Part shown: positions 47,431-58,126 of the stretch, piece by piece | Numbering within the stretch: position 1 is the first letter of the stretch | Layout: every line of letters begins with the position of its first letter | Position numbers and translations under genes: made by a program | The notes under the pieces: model-generated | Seen by the model: the letters and a program-made list of their open reading frames with translations, nothing else | Told to the model about the DNA's origin: nothing | Database searches by the model: none | Source of the DNA: Carettochelys insculpta | Taxonomy: Eukaryota > Chordata > Testudines > Carettochelyidae | DNA: 64,000 nucleotides | Assembly: GCF_033958435.1 (NCBI RefSeq) | Contig: NC_134147.1 | Location: 46,556,001-46,620,000 of the forward strand | Direction of reading: 5' to 3'

Positions 47431-47661
47431 GGGTGCTTCTGCGCTAGGAGCTAACTTTGAAATTAACTTGAAGCAAGGGAAAACGTGTAGACGCTTTGCA
47501 GGTTAACTTCGAAGTAAGGGAGCCCAACTTCAAATCCTTACTCCATTCCTGGGAATGGAGTCATGCCCTACTTCAAAGTTTAACCTCGAAGTAGGGTATG
47601 TGTAGATGCTCAGCTTAGAAGTAAATAATTTTGAAGTTATTTTTGTAGTGTAGACACAGCC
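47431..47661. mobile_element. Harbinger-like MITE, diverged
   Basis: Left end GGGTGCTTCTGCGCTAG is a mutated form of GGCTGTGTCTACACTAG. Right end TTGTAGTGTAGACACAGCC is canonical. Flanks TAT and TAA match at 2 of 3. The interior holds ACTTCGAAGTAAGG and TAACCTCGAAGTAGGG in opposite orientations. Confidence 0.65.
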
Positions 47662-47666
47662 TAAGA

Positions 47667-48095
47667 GGCTACATCTACACTGCAGAGATCTTTCTAAAGA
47701 AGCCTTTCCGGAAGATCTCTTCTGAAAGAACTTATTTCAGAAGAGTGTGTCCACACACAAAAAGGCAGATCAAAACAGTGATCTGCTCTTTCGAAAGTGT
47801 GTCCACACAGCCCCCACTCCTTTGAAAGAATGGGCTAGAGATTGAAAAATCAGGTGCCAGGAGGACTGCTTTTTCGAAAGAAGGGCGCTGCAGAGTGTCC
47901 ACGCATGTTTTCTTTTGAAAGGGGGCACTCTTCCTCAAATGGGAGTGGAAGAGAGCTTTCGAAAAAGAGTACTGCATTCTTTCAATTTACTTTTGAAAGA
48001 ATGCTTTTTGTATATAGACGCTCCGCGGGCTCTATTAAAAGAGCCCTCTTCTTTTGAAAAATCTTTTGAAAGATCCTGCTCGTGTAGATGCAGCC
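47667..48095. mobile_element. Harbinger-like MITE, TSD AGA
   Basis: GGCTACATCTACACTGCAGA pairs with CTCGTGTAGATGCAGCC at the ends, with AGA on both sides (47664-47666 and 48096-48098). The interior is built from TCTTTCGAAAG/CTTTTGAAAGA words in both orientations. It begins only 5 bp after the previous MITE ends. Confidence 0.78.
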
Positions 48096-48098
48096 AGA

Positions 48099-48610
48099 GA
48101 GACTCTCAACATGACAATAATGGTTCTCTGGTGAACATTATTCATTTTATAAAGTTTACATTAAGTTTGAAAATGGTATCTGTTGCTGAAACTAATCAGC
48201 CAATTTTCTCTGTCATAGATCAAAACCATTTTGACATTACATCTTTTCCCTTGAGCTTTCTGATGGATATTAAATCTGAATGAAGCTGGATGTGAGACTG
48301 TAGGAGCTGAATGCACAAAGAATTTATGCAAAGGCAGTATTTTTAATCTGCTTTTTATGAGGAAGTTAAACATTTTTTGCAATAATGTCAAAATTAGGTA
48401 ATTATTCTGGCTTCTGTTTATAGGAAAGAATATTCAGTTTCAGCTATAGAACTGCAACTCATTCTGTGGTAGGAAGTGCATAACTACAGAATGCAGGTTT
48501 TCCTAGTTGGAGCATTAAACCTGCTCACCTGAGCTATATATAAAAGATAGTGGAAAGGATGGATTGTTGAGAGCCTGCAGTGAAGCCCAGCCCTCTGCCA
48601 CCTTCTCTTT
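48099..48610. other. Anonymous DNA
   Basis: Nothing recognised. Confidence 0.4.
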
Positions 48611-49164
48611 TAGGGGTTCTGCCAAGGTACTGAGCATCAGGTCTCTGTATCTTAGGCTCTTTGGCAGGAAGGAGCAATGTTTGCATCAACCCAGGCTGTA
48701 CCCCCCCTGGGCCCACAAATGTGTCCTCCATCTCCAGGCTTTACCCACCTCAGCCCCCCCACATCCCCAGGATTTACCCACCTCAGCCGACAAGCTCTTC
48801 CAGCTCTATGTGCTGCTGCTGCTCTTCTGTGGCCACCATCCCCTTCTTATGGGGCTGCATGGCTCCAGCAGGGGGAGATTTGTCTGCCTCTAGCTCTCCT
48901 GTGGGCCTAGCACTTTCCCATCTGCAGCGCAGGAGGCTCTCTCCCCTGCCACTGCTGAAATAAGATGACTAAATTTAATTGGCTCAACGGCCAGCAGTGT
49001 GGCAGGAGGGAGCTGACCGTTAAACCAATTAAATTTAGTTCCATTATTTCAGTAGTGGCAGGGCAGGGAGCCACAGGATGAGTTGGCGGCGGCAGTGCCT
49101 GGAGCCACAACTACCTCCTTAAAGAGCTGCATGTGGCTCTGGAGCTGCAGGTTGCCGACCCCTG
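48611..49164 (-). mobile_element. hAT-type element with internal hairpin, left end uncertain
   Basis: The minus-strand end CAGGGGTCGGCAACCTGCAG, followed by CCACATGCAGCTCTTTAA, is a typical reptile hAT terminus at 49164. The left end is probably near TAGGGGTTCTGCCAAGG (48611), but no 8-bp duplication confirms it. Two 42-nt arms at 48949-48990 and 49017-49058 form a hairpin (TAAATTTAATTGG against CCAATTAAATTTA). The element abuts the 3' part of the minus-strand CR1 that follows. Confidence 0.6.
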
Positions 49165-49165
49165 A

Positions 49166-51305
49166 TCTAGGCCATCTGAGACAAATGTTTATCTGACCTG
49201 CAGTTAAGTATCTCCAATGATGGAGATTCCATTGTGTACATTTATTTGGGTTCATAACATCCCCAGGCAAAAAGTTTCACGTTTTGGCTGTGAATTGTAA
49301 GAAATGCTTCCTTTTCTTTGTTTTAAACCTGCTGTCTGTTTCATGTCATCACTCCTAGTTATTGTGTTATGAGAAGGAGTAAATAATTCCTCATTCCTTT
49401 TCCCCTATACTAGTCATGCTTTTATAAACTTCTGTCATAGCCAACTTTAGTCTCCTTTCCAAGTGTAAAAGTCCAAGTGTTATTAATCTCTCCTCATAGA
49501 GAAGCTGTTCCATATCTCTGTTGATTTGTTACACTTTTCTGAACTTTTTCCAATGCCAAGATACCTTTTTTGAGATGGGGTGACCACATCTATATTCAGG
49601 ATATGGGCATACCATGGATTTATACAGTGGCAATATGATTATTTTTTGTCTTATTATTTATCCCTTTCCTGATGCTTCCCAACATTCTGCTTACTTTTTT
49701 GGCTGCTGCTGTACACTAAGTGGATGTTTTCAGAGAACTATCCACAAGGACTCCAAGACCTTGCCTGAGTGCTACCATCTAATTTAGAATTCATTGTATA
49801 CATGTAGTTGGATTATGTTTTCAAATGTGCACTATTTTGCATCCATCATCATTAAATTTTATGTGCCATTTTGTTGTCCAGTCACTCAGTTTTTTCAGAT
49901 CTTTTTACAACTCTTCTCAGTCTGCTTTTTTTCTTAACTATCTTGGACAATTTTGTGTCATCTGCAAACTTTGCCATCTCAGTTTACTGTTTTTCAGATC
50001 ATCTATGAAGATGTTGAACAGCACTGGTCCCAGTATACATGCCTCTTAATTCTGAAATCTGCTACTTATTCCTACCCATTCTTTGCCAGTTACCAATCCA
50101 TGAGAGGACTGTCCCTCTTATCTCATGACAGCTTACTTTGCCTAAGAGACTTTTATGAGTGATTTTGTCTAAAGCTTTCTGTAATGCTAAGTACTCTACA
50201 TATATTGGCTCACTTTTGTCCACAGGGCTTGTTAAAGCCCTCAGAGAATTCTAATAGATTGATAAGGCATGTTTCCCTTTTACAAAAAACATGTTGGGTC
50301 TCGCCCAACAAAGCATGTTCATCTATGTGTCTGCCAATCTGTAGTTTCATTTGATTTCTGACCTGTAGTTGTAAGAATTGCATCTGGAGCCCTTTTAAAA
50401 AAAGGCATCACATTAGCTAGCCTTCAGTCATCTCGTACAGAAGCTAATGTAAGGCTGTCTACACTAGACATAGCAGTTGACCACTGATACACAATTTAGC
50501 TATGCAATTGGCGTAGCTAAAATCAACTTATCAGAGGTCGACTGCTGTGGCTGTGTTAAGGGAAGAAGGTCGATGGGAGCATTTGTTCTATAGATCTTCC
50601 ATAATTTTTGCTGCTTGAAAGGAGTTCTGGGGTCAATTTTCAACCTGGAAAGTGCCGTTTCACACGTTCATGAAACAAAACCCCTACACTTCTGCGGCAG
50701 TGTAGACCTTGCCTAAGTTACAGATTACAGTTAGTAGTCCTGCAATTTCACATTTGAATTTCTTCAGAATTCTAAGATGAATAACATCTGGTCTTGGTGA
50801 CTTATTACTGCTTAGTTTTCTGAATTTTTTCAGTACCTGCTATAATGGTACACACTCTGGGATAGTTCTTCAGATTTGTCACCGAGAAAGATTGGCTCAG
50901 GTTTGGAAATTTCCCTCACAACCTCAGCTATGAAGACCAATGCAAAGAATTGATCTAGTTGTCCACAATGGCCTTATGGTCCTTAGTGCTCCTTTAGAAT
51001 CTTGATTGTCCAGTGGCCCCATTGATTGTTTCTTCATTAAATGTAACCCCTTTTTTTGCTATGATTTTTTTGGTTCTTTGGGTACTGTTCTTCAATTTTT
51101 TTGTCCTTCCTAATTATATTTTTACACTTTACTTAACAGAATTCATGCTCTTTTTCTATCTTCTTCAGTTCAATTTAAATTTAATTTTAAAAGATGTCCT
51201 TTTACCTCTACCTGCTTCTTTTACTTTGTTGTTTAGTCACCATGGCACTTTTTTGGTCTTCTATATTTTTTTCCAATATGGGATAGACATTTAAGTTGAA
51301 CCTCA
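49166..51305 (-). mobile_element. Old CR1 LINE fragment, minus strand, ORF2 region
   Basis: Reading from high to low coordinates gives CR1 ORF2 order: endonuclease-RT linker (51240-50960), the N-x-R-P region before the MITE, then V-L-F-N-I-F-I-D-D-L (about 50026-49997), FADDTKL (about 49972-49946), L-x-D-W-T-T-K-W-H (49895-49860) and the C-terminal MEQLLYEERL region (49520-49490). The 3' end reads GGAATCTCCATCATTGGAGA near 49228. Stops and frameshifts are many. A MITE sits inside at 50453-50713. Divergence from the 35-kb and 58-kb copies shows an older subfamily. Confidence 0.75.
50453..50713. mobile_element. Harbinger-like MITE inside CR1, TSD TAA
   Basis: GGCTGTCTACACTAGACATA at the left mirrors AGTGTAGACCTTGCC at the right, with TAA on both sides (50450-50452 and 50714-50716). 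It shares GAAGGTCGATGGGAGC with the 41561 element. Being inside the CR1, it is younger than it. Confidence 0.82.
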
Positions 51306-51309
51306 CATA

Positions 51310-51510
51310 GGCTGTGCCTACACAGCCCCCTCCCTTCTGGAATGGACATGGTAATGAGCAATGGGGAATATTCAAATGAGGTGCAGATTTAAATTTCTTG
51401 GACCTCATTTGCATAGTCCCACAAGATACTTAAATCTGTCTCATTTGACTATTCCCCTTTGCTCATTACCATGCTCCTTACAGAAGGGAGGGGGCTGTGT
51501 AGATGTGGTC
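51310..51510. mobile_element. Harbinger-like MITE, TSD ATA
   Basis: GGCTGTGCCTACACAGCCCC pairs with GGGGGCTGTGTAGATGTGGTC at the ends. ATA flanks both sides (51307-51309 and 51511-51513). The centre repeats GGTAATGAGCAATGGGGAATA and its mirror. 201 bp. Confidence 0.8.
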
Positions 51511-51513
51511 ATA

Positions 51514-52617
51514 GTGTCTTTAAAAAGTTTCCATGCAGCCTTTGAGGACTTCATTTTTGGCATTATGTTAGATTATTAAAAATGGCATTTTAAGTAAAGT
51601 GTGTTGCATTTATTGTATAAACATAGCAAATGCAAATATTTGTAAATGAGAAAGTATTTCTAGTAGTAGTATTTCCTGGTTTCTAGTAGTAGTATTTCCT
51701 GTTCGAGCACCACCGTTTCCTTTTATAAAGTAGCATGTAAATTTTGAATATAGGAGAGTTGTGTATAGATCACGTTCTTCACTGTTTAAGGCAATCTGCC
51801 ACAAATAAGAGCATGTTTTTGAACACAGAGGAAGTAGATGAGACCTTTAGAATGAGCATTACTCATTCAGTCCTTGTGCATTGTGTATTTATATTGCTTC
51901 CCTTCTGACTACAACGTGATAGTGCTATAAATTGAATGATAGAGTAGAGATTGTTAAGGTTCAAGTGTTCACTTTGTTTACAGTGTGTATAATATAACTT
52001 TGTGAAATTTAAAGAGAATGCTGAAGAATGCACACAAAGCAGTCAATTATGAATAATACTGAAGACAGAAAAATCAGAAAAAATATTTGTAGTGTAGTGT
52101 TCAAATGGCTTCTCAAACACTTTCTATTCATATAAATCCTGATCAGAAGACTAATGAATATTAATGTATGAGATCAGAGAAAATTTTGAAAATCTAAGTA
52201 ACCAGCAATTACATTTTTAAGATTTATGTAATGGACAAGATTTTAATTACACAAAAACATGTCTCTTTCTCGTCACTCACTTAGGCCTGTTGAATATTTT
52301 CTGTGATGGATTTTTTTATACTGAACTACAAATAAATATAATTACCTAATGTAAACAAAACAGTACTATAATGCATGCAGCATATCAAAACCTAGTATAT
52401 ATAAAACAGTATAGGATATACATTCACAAGTCTAATAATGAATCAGAAATTATTTTTAATATTTAAAAGTTTATAGACTGAGGTATTAATTCTGCTACTA
52501 AAATTGCGTATTTTTGGTGATTATCTGGGACAGATGAGAATTTAAGTAGATTATACAAAACACTTCTTAAAAAGCAGGTGTATTAAATTAAGTATTTTGA
52601 GTCAGGTATTATGTGTA
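51514..52617. other. Anonymous AT-rich DNA
   Basis: A 19-bp near-tandem repeat (TTTCTAGTAGTAGTATTTCC, twice) lies at 51657-51700. Otherwise nothing recognised. Confidence 0.4.
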
Positions 52618-52946
52618 GGCTGTGTCTACACTAGCTCCCAACTTCAAAGGGAGCATGGTAAGTAGGGTGTCGGGAGATTACTAATGAAGTGCTGCTGTGC
52701 ACATGCAGCACTTCATTAAGCTAATTCTTCCTCGCGGCAACTTCGAAGTGGCAAACTTCGAAGTACCCGTGGGTTAGCCGCTGCTACGTGCAAGCCGACA
52801 CTTCGAAGTGTGCCACTTTGAAGTTGCCACAGGGGAGAATTAGCTCAATGAAGTACTCCATGTGCACCGCAGCACTTCATTAGTAATCTCCCGACACCCT
52901 ACTGACCATGCTCCCTTCGAAGTCGAGAGGTAGTATAGACACAGCC
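52618..52946. mobile_element. Harbinger-like MITE, long palindrome
   Basis: GGCTGTGTCTACACTAGCTC pairs with GAGGTAGTATAGACACAGCC at the ends. The two halves, including GGGAGATTACTAATGAAGTGC and ACTTCGAAGT segments, mirror each other through almost the whole 329 bp. Flanking triplets GTA and ATA match at 2 of 3. Confidence 0.8.
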
Positions 52947-53050
52947 ATAGTTCAGTAGTTGGAAGTATTCAGTTATACATGCTTAAGTGAAAACTCAATT
53001 CCTTTTTAGATGGTTGCAGTGGAGAGTGACTCCACACAAATTTAACAAGA

Positions 53051-53416
53051 ACAGAGACAAAGCTGTGCTAGTCTATATACTATCAAAACAAAAAAGCAGT
53101 CAAGTAGCATTTTGTCAAGTAGCAGTTGAGTAGAATCTTAGTTTCAAATATGAGATTAATAAAGTTTTCATAACACAAAAATGATGTTAACAAAAGTAAA
53201 AATTGTAACATCTTTTAAAATTTGTTTTCTGGTTGGAAACAATGTTGGAATTCAAAGTATATTGATCTAAATTTCTTCTAAATTGATCTAAATTTCTTCA
53301 CACATCTTAAAAACTATGTCTACATCTACACTATGAGATAAATTTGCAGTTAGCTCAATACTACCATGTGACTGTCTTCATGACTTTAAAGTGCTACTTG
53401 ACAGCTTTTTTGTTTT
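53051..53416. mobile_element. Inverted-tail retroelement with 13-bp target duplication
   Basis: AAATTTAACAAGA flanks it exactly on both sides (53038-53050 and 53417-53429). The left end (read on minus) runs TGCTACTTGACTGCTTTTTT and on through a TATATAGACTAGCACAGC tail. The right end on plus has GTGCTACTTGACAGCTTTTTTG but is shorter, so the tails are inverted over about 29 bp. Long target duplications and inverted tails fit a Penelope-like element. No coding sequence is left. Confidence 0.6.
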
Positions 53417-53429
53417 AAATTTAACAAGA

Positions 53430-53569
53430 GAAATAAAATGTTGGTTTTCCAACAGAACAACAAGGGACAGGTGTTATCCTCGAGCATATTAAATTCAGTG
53501 GGTACTTTTTACTATTTAAAATACTTAATAGTCTTTCCAGAGGTTTTATCTGGCATTGCTTGGGTCCTT
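53430..53569. other. Anonymous DNA
   Basis: Nothing recognised. Confidence 0.35.
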
Positions 53570-54330
53570 GTGGGCAGGGGATTGGGGGTGGAAGAGTCAG
53601 AGCAGGGGATTAGGAGGTGTGGGGGAGCTCAGGGTAGGGGGCTCAGGAATCAGGGTAACAGTTGGGGGCTATAGGAATCAGGGCTGGGTTTTTTTTAAGT
53701 GTGTAGGGGGCTTAGGGCAGCCACAAGGCTGGCTGGAGCTGTGCTGCCCCACTGGCAGCTGCTCCCCATGTCAGGGGAGGTGGGAGGATAGGGAAAGTCG
53801 GTGGCTGGGACTGTGCTGTCTAGTTCCAGGTGGTGGCTGCAGCCATGACAGTGGCTGCTTCACGGTGAGAGCGGGTGGAGTGGCTGCAGCAATGGGGGCC
53901 TTGCTGGCCAGGCCCAGCCATCTGCTGCTCCCTGAGGCCATCTGAGACTGTACTCTCTGGAGCAGGCCACTGTAATAGGTCTTGTGCCTGCTGGCTAGTG
54001 GCTGCTTCTTGGGGAAGTGGCAGAGGTTGTGCGGCTAGCCACTCTTTTGCTGGTCTGCCCACCTGCCTGTGGTCACACTGCAGTATAACTGTTAGCTGTG
54101 CTTGCTGCTCCTCTGTAGCATAACTGTCCTTGCTGTCAGACCTCTCCCTTTCCATATAAGGAGAAACAGTCTGATTCCAGGCATATCCCATTATCCTGGC
54201 ACAACCACACACTGACCCAGTTTTAAGTTATGATAAGAGGAAGCTGCATACCAATTTGGTGGTCCTCCTTACCATTTAGGAGGAGTTCTTAAACGAACAA
54301 ACACTCTCAGACATACACAAAAAGTTTCTA
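53570..54330 (+). repeat. GC-rich unclassified repeat with CACAACC...AGGAAGCTG tail
   Basis: A G-rich front (GGGGATTAGGAGGTGTGGGG units) leads to a tail with TGGCACAACCACACACTGACC, GATAAGAGGAAGCTGCATACC and GAGGAGTTCTTAAACGAACA (54195-54310). The same tail recurs at 55515-55640, so both are members of one interspersed family that I cannot classify. Confidence 0.55.
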
Positions 54331-55224
54331 AAATATAGATTTTTAACTCCTCGGGGTGTTGAATTCTGTTTAGTTACCATTTGTATCATAAGCCTACCAA
54401 GTCTGACAGCAGCCCTGTAGATAGTATCAAAAGGTATTGTTCTTGCAAGTAGTTTAGGAAAGATTTGGCAGTGCTTTGTCATGGTTGAAATGGCACTTTC
54501 ATTTCAAATTTCTATTTTTGCTAAAAGGAGTGTTAGTGAATTCTCAGTTTTTGAGGCAGAGAAACAAGATGTAATGCAAGAGAAAATATTTTTCAGAGGT
54601 TGTAGAATAGTGGCTGCAGGGCATGTTAAAAACCCTCTCTTTTAGCTGAGGGAGTAGTACTTATGCTTATTCCCAGTAAGTTCCCTGTGTGACTTTTGCT
54701 TGGCCAAGATGTTGTCCTTATTGAATAGGCCACTTTCTAGGCAAATGCTTTGAACCCCCACAGAAGCCATGTTTTCCTTTAATAAAAAATTGAAGAAAGG
54801 TAATGGAATCTTTTAGTCCTTTATGTCTGCAGAGCTAATATTCCAAATGTCAACTGATTGTTCAGTGGTGTAGTGCTGCTCACCTATATATGTGGTTAGG
54901 CCAATATTTCTGCGGCAGTGCCAAAAAGAAATCCCTGTTTTGCAGCTGCTGTTGAAAACCCAATTGATAAAAATAGAAAAAATGCTTAAAATAAGTATTG
55001 ATATCAGCAATCAGTTATAAAAAAATAAAAATTGAATTCTGCTATGCCCGATTGTAGGAATTGAAGAATAACTGGAATGAAATTAGGGGAAAAGGGAAAC
55101 GGAAAGCATGAAACACATCAAGTTAAAGTTGTAACTTACTAGCAAAGTGACCTGGTGTTACTTGGGTAGTTAAATGAAATAATGTTTTTTCCTGTTTGGA
55201 AAATAAAAGGAAAAATTATACAGT
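54331..55224. other. Anonymous AT-rich DNA
   Basis: Nothing recognised. Confidence 0.4.
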
Positions 55225-55650
55225 TTATGCAAATAATTGGAGGCTTACTGGATGGGGGAGTTGCAAGGAGGCAGCAGAGCTCCCCCTGAATGGGTGGAGG
55301 TTGGGTTAGAGGGGCACTTCTCTCTCCCAGCAGGGTGGAAAGCTCTGTCTCCTTGTGGCCACTGTTTTGCTGTTGTGGCTGCCCCCAGTGGTCACTCTGT
55401 TGTATTGCTGCTTCCTGCTCTAACTGCTTTCATGGTGAGTCTAATATATGTCCTGTCAGTGCCTGTCCTTACCATGTTCTGGGAAATCCTGGGATTTCAG
55501 TCATTACTCACTTTCCAGGCACAACCAAACCCTGACCTTAGTTTACGTTAGGGTAAGAGGAAGCTGTACACCAATTTTTGTAGTTGTAGCTCTTATGGTT
55601 TAAGAAAAGTTCTTGAGCAAATGTACCACCAAAAACACACACACACAAAT
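55225..55650 (+). repeat. Second copy of the CACAACC...AGGAAGCTG family
   Basis: The tail CCAGGCACAACCAAACCCTGA, GTAAGAGGAAGCTGTACACC and AAGTTCTTGAGCAAATGTACC (55515-55625) matches the tail at 54195-54310. An AC-rich simple stretch (ACACACACAC) follows at 55634-55647. Confidence 0.55.
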
Positions 55651-56146
55651 ACATAATAGATTAAGTAGGAAGCTTAAAAGTCACGGTTATCAATGTCTTG
55701 CCCTTAATTACTTGTATTATAAACAAATGCACATTAGTATTATTATGTGGGTAGAAATGTACGCTCAGTCGTAATGGAAAGAAAGCCTCTGAGATTAACC
55801 AGTGCAGTTGGAATAAAGCTGATTTTTTTTTCAAGTAAATTTTATCACTCCTGTTTTTGTATATTTTATAATACAGTCTTCCTTATGTTTTTGTGTAGTA
55901 ATAAATCCAGTCATGCCTATATTCCATTGTAATATAACAAAAAGTAAGTGAGTAACAGGGAATTACTTTCATATGAAAAAATGTGCTGTAGAGGAATGAT
56001 TTCTTTTATAATGAGTTTGAATTTTGTTGCTTTATTTATTTTAACTTAATCCCCCTCATCCCAAATGAGAGTGTTACTTCAAAAAGTAAAGAATATATTT
56101 GATGCTAGAACACATTCAAGTGTTCTAGTCGTAAAGAACTTGATAC
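55651..56146. other. Anonymous AT-rich DNA
   Basis: Nothing recognised. Confidence 0.4.
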
Positions 56147-56454
56147 CTGTGGCGGAAATCTATATTTTTCTGACAATCACCTGAAGACTCCTGCAAATCT
56201 TTAATGGTATGTGTGGGCTTAGAAGTAAATTCTTCTAATATTGTCGCAATCCAAATAGTATCTAATGGCTTTTGGATTTCCACTGAATCAAATTTCTGAA
56301 GTTGAAAGAATGGTTGATATTCTGTTTTAAAGTGACTGCATGTTTGACCCTGTTCAGCTATAGTAGTGTCATCACAGAAGTATCTCATTGCTGTATGTTT
56401 TTGGATGCTGACAAGCAGAACAAGTTGATTTAGCTTACTTTGCTCAGCTGTCAT
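56147..56454 (-). other. Candidate exon or processed fragment, minus strand
   Basis: A minus-strand frame of 109 codons runs from 56454 to 56125 in AT-rich DNA outside any recognised repeat. Composition is mixed and protein-like, with segments such as LNQLVLLVSIQKHTAMRYF and EIQKPLDTIWIATILEEF. On minus a donor-like CAG|GTATCA lies at 56147/56146, and AG motifs precede the frame near 56450-56463. It could be one exon, a retrocopy fragment or chance. I do not recognise the protein. Confidence 0.25.
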
Positions 56455-56619
56455 ATGGAACAGCTTTCAGATTTTTATTAGGTGAATGAAATTGGAAAAG
56501 TTTTTTTTCCTTCCTTGGCTATCACCATAACTAAAAAAATCAACTATCATTGTTAGGGCAAATGCATCTCCAAAAGTTGATAGAAAAGTCCTCCCATTTC
56601 TAGCAAGTATAACCCAAAT

Positions 56620-57175
56620 CTGCAGAAAGGGATCTAGGGATCATAGGGGACCACAAGCTAAAGATTAGTAAACAGTATGATGCTGTTACCAAAAAAAAGA
56701 AATCGGGCAGAGGCTCCAATATCATTCTGGGATGCATTAACAGGAGTGTTGTAAGCAAGACAAGAAATAATTTTTTTACTCAGTGCTGATTATGCCACAA
56801 ATGGAGTATTGTTTCCAGTTCTGGGTATCACATTTCAGGTAAGATGTGGAAAAACTGAATAAGGTCAAGTGAAGAGCAACAAAAATGGCTAAAGGTAAAA
56901 AAAAAAACAAAAAACAAAAAAAAACATGACTTACGGGGGGATGACTGAAAGAATGGGTTTATTCAGTTTGGAAGAAAGGAGACTGAAATGGGACATAAAA
57001 TGGTTTTCAAGGAAAAGGGAGAAAAATTACTCTCCTTCGCTTCTGAAGACAGGGCAAGAAGCAATGGGCTTAAATTGCATCAAGGGAGGTTTTGGTTGAT
57101 ATTAGCAAAGAATTCCTAACTGTTAGCATGGTTAAGCTCTGGAATAAATTGCCTAGGGAAGTTGTAGAACCTACA
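56620..57175 (+). mobile_element. CR1 fragment (5' part of a split copy)
   Basis: Begins in late ORF2 (GCAGAAAGGGATCTAGGGAT, compare 36855) and runs through the V-x-R-x-x-M region to AACTCTGG-like text near 57135, then is cut by a mariner-type insertion. An A-rich expansion lies at 56899-56926. The frame is destroyed. Confidence 0.8.
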
Positions 57176-58126
57176 TACAGTAACCTCTTTCATATCCAGC
57201 AGCCCCAGTACTAAGAAGTTGCCGGATATTCATATATTCTGGATAATAAAGAGGTATACCTAGCAACACATAACACTGAAGGAAAACAAGATTAGATATT
57301 AAGAAACAAACAAACAATGTATGCAGAGTACTTTACTTACCAACAACAGTAGTATTGTATACTGTAAAATTTTAGTGTATTTGCTGTATTTCTTTGTATA
57401 GTAAACCCTGAGCGATTTCGAGTTGAGCTTAACTCTCATGAACGTGAGTTAAGTGTCGCTCAGAATCCCGCGCCCCTGGTCCTGGCTCAACCGCCCCCCC
57501 ACTGCCACGTGGCCCCAATTCAAGCTCCCCCAGTCCCGGTCACCTCCTGTGCAGGGCTGTGGCTCCGCCCCCACTTCTATGCCCAGCTCTGGCTCCAGCT
57601 CACTGCCCCTTGTGCGCTGCTCCAGTTCAAACTCCCTTGGCCCCAGTTCAACCCCGCCCCACTGGCTCAGCACCCGATCATGGCTCCTTCTCACCACCCT
57701 GTGCATGGATCTAGCTCAAGTGCCCCCACCTCCCCCTGGCATGCATCTCTGGCTTATCTCCCACCCCCTCACAGCCCTACCCCACACCAGTCTTAACCCC
57801 CTTGTCCCCGTCCCATGGCACCAGCCCATCACCAAGTGTAACCCTCCCCAACTGCCCCCCCCAGTCCAGGACTTACCTTTCAAAAGGAGCTCCAGGTGCT
57901 CCTGCTGCGTCCCTGGCTGTAGAACGTGTTGTCCCAGACTTAGGCAAAATTCAGGTTACCTGAAGGTGTGTGGGAACGGAACCCTTGTGTGATTTGAGGG
58001 ATTACTGTATTTACTTTCACTGTTCTGTATTTATGGAAAACATACCTGAAATTTACTTATGGTTAAAATGCTGGTTATTTGAGAGTTCTGGATGATAGAA
58101 TGTCAGTTAAGACAGAGTGTACTGTA
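57176..58126. mobile_element. Tc1/mariner-type element inside CR1
   Basis: TACAGTAACCTCTTTCATATC at the left end and the mirror of TACAGTACACTCTGTC at the right lie exactly between CR1 text at 57175 and its continuation at 58127, with TA at both junctions. The end sequences agree only in part. No transposase. A second mariner-type element is inserted at 57397-58009. Confidence 0.65.
57397..58009. mobile_element. Tc1/mariner-type MITE nested in the previous one
   Basis: Left TATAGTAAACCCTGAGCGATT and right ATTTGAGGGATTACTGTA are inverted partners with TA ends, as in pogo/Tigger-like MITEs. The interior is C-rich (57480-57900) with frames open by composition. It has a small palindrome TTAACTC...GAGTTAA at 57430-57451. 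Confidence 0.7.

Noticed and set aside
48644..48653. ATCTTAGGC near 48644 as the partner duplication of ATCTAGGC at 49165
   Set aside because: It has an extra base and the sequence after it does not resemble a hAT terminus.
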